IMG/VR virus record: IMGVR_UViG_3300036781_000023
Span: 1-22,490 of that record
From: a virus
Length of the DNA: 22,490 nt
Direction: 5' to 3' (one strand)
Part shown: one piece after another, positions 20,263 through 22,490 of the stretch
Numbering within the stretch: position 1 is the stretch's first letter
Layout of the letters: every line of letters starts with the position of its first letter
The notes under the pieces: generated by a model
The model's database searches: none
What the model was told of the DNA's origin: nothing
The model's input: only the letters and a program-made list of their open reading frames with translations
Program-made: the position numbers and the translations under genes

Positions 20263-21846
20263 TCATCGTCCGAACATCACGAACGGGTCATGCACGGTGC
20301 TGCCGTGCTCCACGGCCCACGCCCGCGCCTCGTGCGCCAGCACGCCGGCCACGCTGCCGTCGATCAGCAGCCCGTCGCCGCGCTTGGCCAGCTTCAGGTA
20401 GTGCGTGCTCAGCGAGTAGTCCTCGCCCGGCCGCGGCTTCTTCCGCGCGCCCTTCACTAGCACCGCGTTCCGAAAATGCCTGGACAGCTTCTCCGACCCG
20501 CCGTGCGTGATCTCCAGGTTCCCGAACGCTGTGGAGAACCGCTCGATGGCCTTGTCCATCCGTTGTTCCTGGTTCGTCGGGAACTCCACCACACGGTCGG
20601 CGCCGAACTTCAGCGCCCACGCGTCCAGGTAGTCCTGCCAGCGGTACGGGTCCGCGAACATCACCTCGACCGTGTACGCGCCGAACGTCTCCGCCACCGT
20701 CCGGTCAACCTGCGTGCTCGGCACCCGCCAGTCGCGCGGCGCGTTCTCCGGCCGCTCCCAGATGCCCAGCTCGAAAAGCCGGGCGTCCGACATGCGGCTG
20801 GCCACGAGCGCCGTCGCGTCCCGGTACTTCGACCCGTCGAAGCCCAGCGCGATCCGCGTTCCCGGCGCCAGCACCTCATCAGGCCGCGCCTGCAGATCCC
20901 AGCGCACCGGATCCACGAACACCGACTCGCCGGTCACGATCTCGTTCAGGAAGAACCGGCGGCGGTCGGCCTCGAGATGGCCCAGCGAGCGGACCTCGTG
21001 CATGATCCGGCCGCGGATGTTCACCCAGCCGCCGCGCTCGACGGCCGAATCGCCGTACTGGCGCAGCAGCTCCCGGTACAGGGCCTCGTCGTCGGACAGG
21101 TCCTCCACGCGCTGCGGCTCGACAGTGTCGATGTACACGCGGTCGTTCACGGACTCTGCCGTCACCTGCGCCTCGGAACCCTCCGTCGGGTCCCATGCGT
21201 TCGTCAGCTCCAGCCAGCGGCCGTCCATGCCGGCGATGTTCCGCTTCACGGCGCCCGCCAGGCGCCGGAAACCGCCCTGCAGCGTCCACAGGTGCGACTC
21301 CGTCAGCGTCGCGAACGTCATCCGCTGTCCCAGCCGCGCCCTGGCCGAGGCCGTCACCGGCTCGATCGTGCCGCTGTTCGGCAGTTTCACCCGCGTCTCA
21401 CCCGCGTCCATGCCCGGAAGGTCCGCCAGCGGCCCCAGCCGGATCATGTCCAGCAGCGGCAGGTACGTGTTATCGGTCTGCTCTTCCGACGTCCCGAGGC
21501 ACGGGATGTACGGAGTCGGGTACGGGCGCCCCACGGGATCCCCGGACGCGTCCCAGCCGTCGAAACGAGCCGGGCCGAGCGCCTCCGCGAGGATGATCGC
21601 CGCCCCGAACGGGTCCTTTCCCCACTTCTGCGAGCGGCGCAGCTGGCCGCCGTAGTAGCGGAGCGATCCCTCAGCCTCATCGACGCGGTAGAAGCGCAGC
21701 AGGAAGCGCCACATCTCGTCCGTCAGCAGGTACTGCTCGCCCCGGCGGTAGCCGTCCGGGATGACGACGTGCCCTTCGATCCACTCGCCGATCCCGTATC
21801 CCAGCGTCGGGAACTCACCGGGCTCGGACTGGCCGCGCCACGGCAT
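20263..21846 (-). CDS. terL: Terminase large subunit
   Basis: This is the 527-residue motor ATPase and nuclease that translocates DNA into the prohead and cuts it. The start was set at the ATG at 21846 because AAGGCGG precedes it and the N-terminus (MPWRG...EFPTLGY) is the usual one for actinophage large terminases; the longer frame upstream is a shadow of terS. A Walker-A-like P-loop (R-R-S-Q-K-W-G-K-D) lies at residues 70-78. A Walker-B-like TESHLW lies near 182-187, where an acidic residue often replaces the Thr. The C-terminal RNase-H-type nuclease includes GFDGSKYRD (D337 the likely metal ligand) and ADPYRW. A small ORF follows 13 bases after its stop. The length is normal for the family and the call is confident. 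Confidence 0.95.
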   Translation of the reverse strand: MPWRGQSEPGEFPTLGYGIGEWIEGHVVIPDGYRRGEQYLLTDEMWRFLLRFYRVDEAEGSLRYYGGQLRRSQKWGKDPFGAAIILAEALGPARFDGWDASGDPVGRPYPTPYIPCLGTSEEQTDNTYLPLLDMIRLGPLADLPGMDAGETRVKLPNSGTIEPVTASARARLGQRMTFATLTESHLWTLQGGFRRLAGAVKRNIAGMDGRWLELTNAWDPTEGSEAQVTAESVNDRVYIDTVEPQRVEDLSDDEALYRELLRQYGDSAVERGGWVNIRGRIMHEVRSLGHLEADRRRFFLNEIVTGESVFVDPVRWDLQARPDEVLAPGTRIALGFDGSKYRDATALVASRMSDARLFELGIWERPENAPRDWRVPSTQVDRTVAETFGAYTVEVMFADPYRWQDYLDAWALKFGADRVVEFPTNQEQRMDKAIERFSTAFGNLEITHGGSEKLSRHFRNAVLVKGARKKPRPGEDYSLSTHYLKLAKRGDGLLIDGSVAGVLAHEARAWAVEHGSTVHDPFVMFGR

Positions 21847-22244
21847 AAAACCGCCTTGATTCGCTTCCGGACGTCGGAAACGGCCCGCTGCTCGGCGATT
21901 TCGTCGCTCGTGATCTCCCACAGCAGCAGTCGCATCGCCTTCGGCGTCAATCCGAGGCGGTCCTCGAGCGCAACCGCCTGCGCCAGTAGGGCCGGGGTGG
22001 CGCCGCGCTTCTCGGCGGCGAGCATGATCCGGCAGTAACGGGCCACAGTGCGGTTCCAGCCGAGCTTTTCCCACATAACAGCCTGCGGAGTGGCCCACAA
22101 CTCAGCCCATGCCGCTCTTTCGGCAGCGTTTCCGGCGCCATTGAACGGCCACGGAGGCGGATCGCCCTTGCGGCCCTCGGCAGGAAGGTGCACCGGACCG
22201 CCGCTGCGTTTGCGGACGGGGTCAAACTTCGGCGGTTGCGGCAA
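21723..22244 (-). CDS. terS: Terminase small subunit (P27-like)
   Basis: The 173-residue frame starts at TTG, preceded by a strong AGGAGGG ribosome binding site overlapping the end of the HNH gene. The N-terminus is proline-rich and basic. A central tryptophan/arginine-rich helical section leads to a segment reading L-E-D-R-L-G-L-T-P-K-A-M-R, typical of actinophage P27-family small terminases, which recognise phage DNA and hand it to the large subunit. Family members usually end soon after this helix. Here the frame continues about 41 residues past the start of the large terminase, in another frame, with a Ser/Gly/Arg-rich tail that looks like an out-of-frame reading. The tail may be genuine, or it may reflect a lost stop codon or an indel. 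The subunit assignment is firm; the true C-terminus is uncertain. Confidence 0.85.
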   Translation of the reverse strand: MPQPPKFDPVRKRSGGPVHLPAEGRKGDPPPWPFNGAGNAAERAAWAELWATPQAVMWEKLGWNRTVARYCRIMLAAEKRGATPALLAQAVALEDRLGLTPKAMRLLLWEITSDEIAEQRAVSDVRKRIKAVLCRGAASPSPVSSRRWDTGSASGSKGTSSSRTATAGASSTC

Positions 22245-22256
22245 GATTCCCCTCCT

Positions 22257-22490
22257 TCAGCCGATCAGGGCTAGCTGGACGTCGCCGACGCGGTCGTTTT
22301 TGCGGACATTGCAGTCCCGGTGGGCCAGCTGGACGTTCGTCTTGCGGTCATCGCGGCTGATCGACAGCGGCACGATGTGGTCGATCGTCGGCCCGCGCGG
22401 ATGCAGCCCCGAAAGGCTCATGTCCACCTTCCGGCGGCACAGCTGGCAGCGGAAACCGTCCCGTTCGGCGATCTCGGCGAGCGTGTACGG
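22257..22490 (-). CDS. HNH endonuclease (5' end beyond window)
   Basis: Reading leftwards from the right edge, an open frame of 77 residues ends in TGA at 22257-22259; its start lies outside the window. It carries a CxxC pair (CQLC), then DHIVPLS, then a Q-L-A-H-x-x-C-N segment followed by K. This is the HNH nuclease fold with its zinc-binding cysteines, a DH catalytic pair and the closing N/H. HNH proteins sit next to the terminase genes in many siphoviruses. In HK97-like phages they assist terminase in cutting DNA at cos during packaging, and that role is inferred here from position. Its end carries the ribosome binding site of the small terminase gene, whose TTG start is only 12 bases downstream, so the two are probably co-transcribed. 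It could alternatively be a homing endonuclease, but the compact size and location favour the packaging role. Confidence 0.9.
   Translation of the reverse strand, partial: PYTLAEIAERDGFRCQLCRRKVDMSLSGLHPRGPTIDHIVPLSISRDDRKTNVQLAHRDCNVRKNDRVGDVQLALIG

Noticed and set aside
20476-22038. Plus-strand frame of 520 codons opposite the large terminase
   Set aside because: Low-complexity Arg/Val/Pro composition and fully antisense to terL; no ribosome binding site or context.
21847-22098. Extension of the large terminase frame upstream
   Set aside because: It reads terS out of frame; the conserved N-terminus begins at 21846.
1-22490. tRNA genes, CRISPR arrays, insertion sequences, integrase or attachment sites
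   Set aside because: Read for on both strands; no cloverleaf-like segment, regular repeat-spacer array, transposase or recombinase was seen. Phage versus prophage therefore cannot be decided from this window.

Overview
The window is the late (structural plus lysis) region of a siphovirus that infects a high-GC actinobacterium, either as a phage genome or as a prophage. This is judged from a base composition of roughly two-thirds G+C (by eye, not computed), frequent GTG starts, third-position G/C and protein families typical of actinophages. Nearly all genes lie on the minus strand and are transcribed from the right end to the left end, mostly with 1-25 base overlaps or very short gaps, so they look like one long late operon. 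No stretch over 300 bases lacks a gene. The largest gaps are about 120 bases (11098-11214) and 214 bases (12728-12941), and the second holds a plus-strand gene.

Layout in transcription order: an HNH endonuclease (cut by the right edge), terminase small subunit, terminase large subunit, two small proteins (one a membrane protein), portal, and a fused prohead protease-major capsid protein with a strong internal start for the capsid half. A GC-rich hairpin follows the capsid gene. Next come a GT4-type glycosyltransferase and a small SAM methyltransferase. The neck follows: a 72-residue protein, a head-tail connector and a tail-terminator-like protein. A 54-residue membrane protein is then encoded on the opposite strand with its own promoter-like sequence. 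The tail module follows: a beta-rich 112-residue protein, a 70-residue protein, major tail protein, HK97 gp10-like protein, tail assembly chaperone with a classical -1 frameshift site, tape measure protein with a built-in lytic transglycosylase domain, distal tail protein, a ReqiPepy6 Gp37-like hub protein, a baseplate or minor tail protein, and a pectate-lyase-fold tail spike. The left end is a lysis-like set: a permuted NlpC/P60 (YiiX-like) hydrolase, a small membrane protein with a Cys/His cluster, a two-helix holin-like protein and a one-helix protein cut by the left edge.

Much of this is a conventional tailed-phage late module. The parts that merit attention are the reverse-oriented membrane gene embedded in the late operon, the protease-capsid fusion with a nested capsid start, the glycosyltransferase-methyltransferase pair directly behind the capsid gene, hairpins at module boundaries, a perfect palindrome at the start of the hub gene, and two long out-of-frame overlaps. 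No function was checked by database search; family calls rest on motifs, length and gene order.
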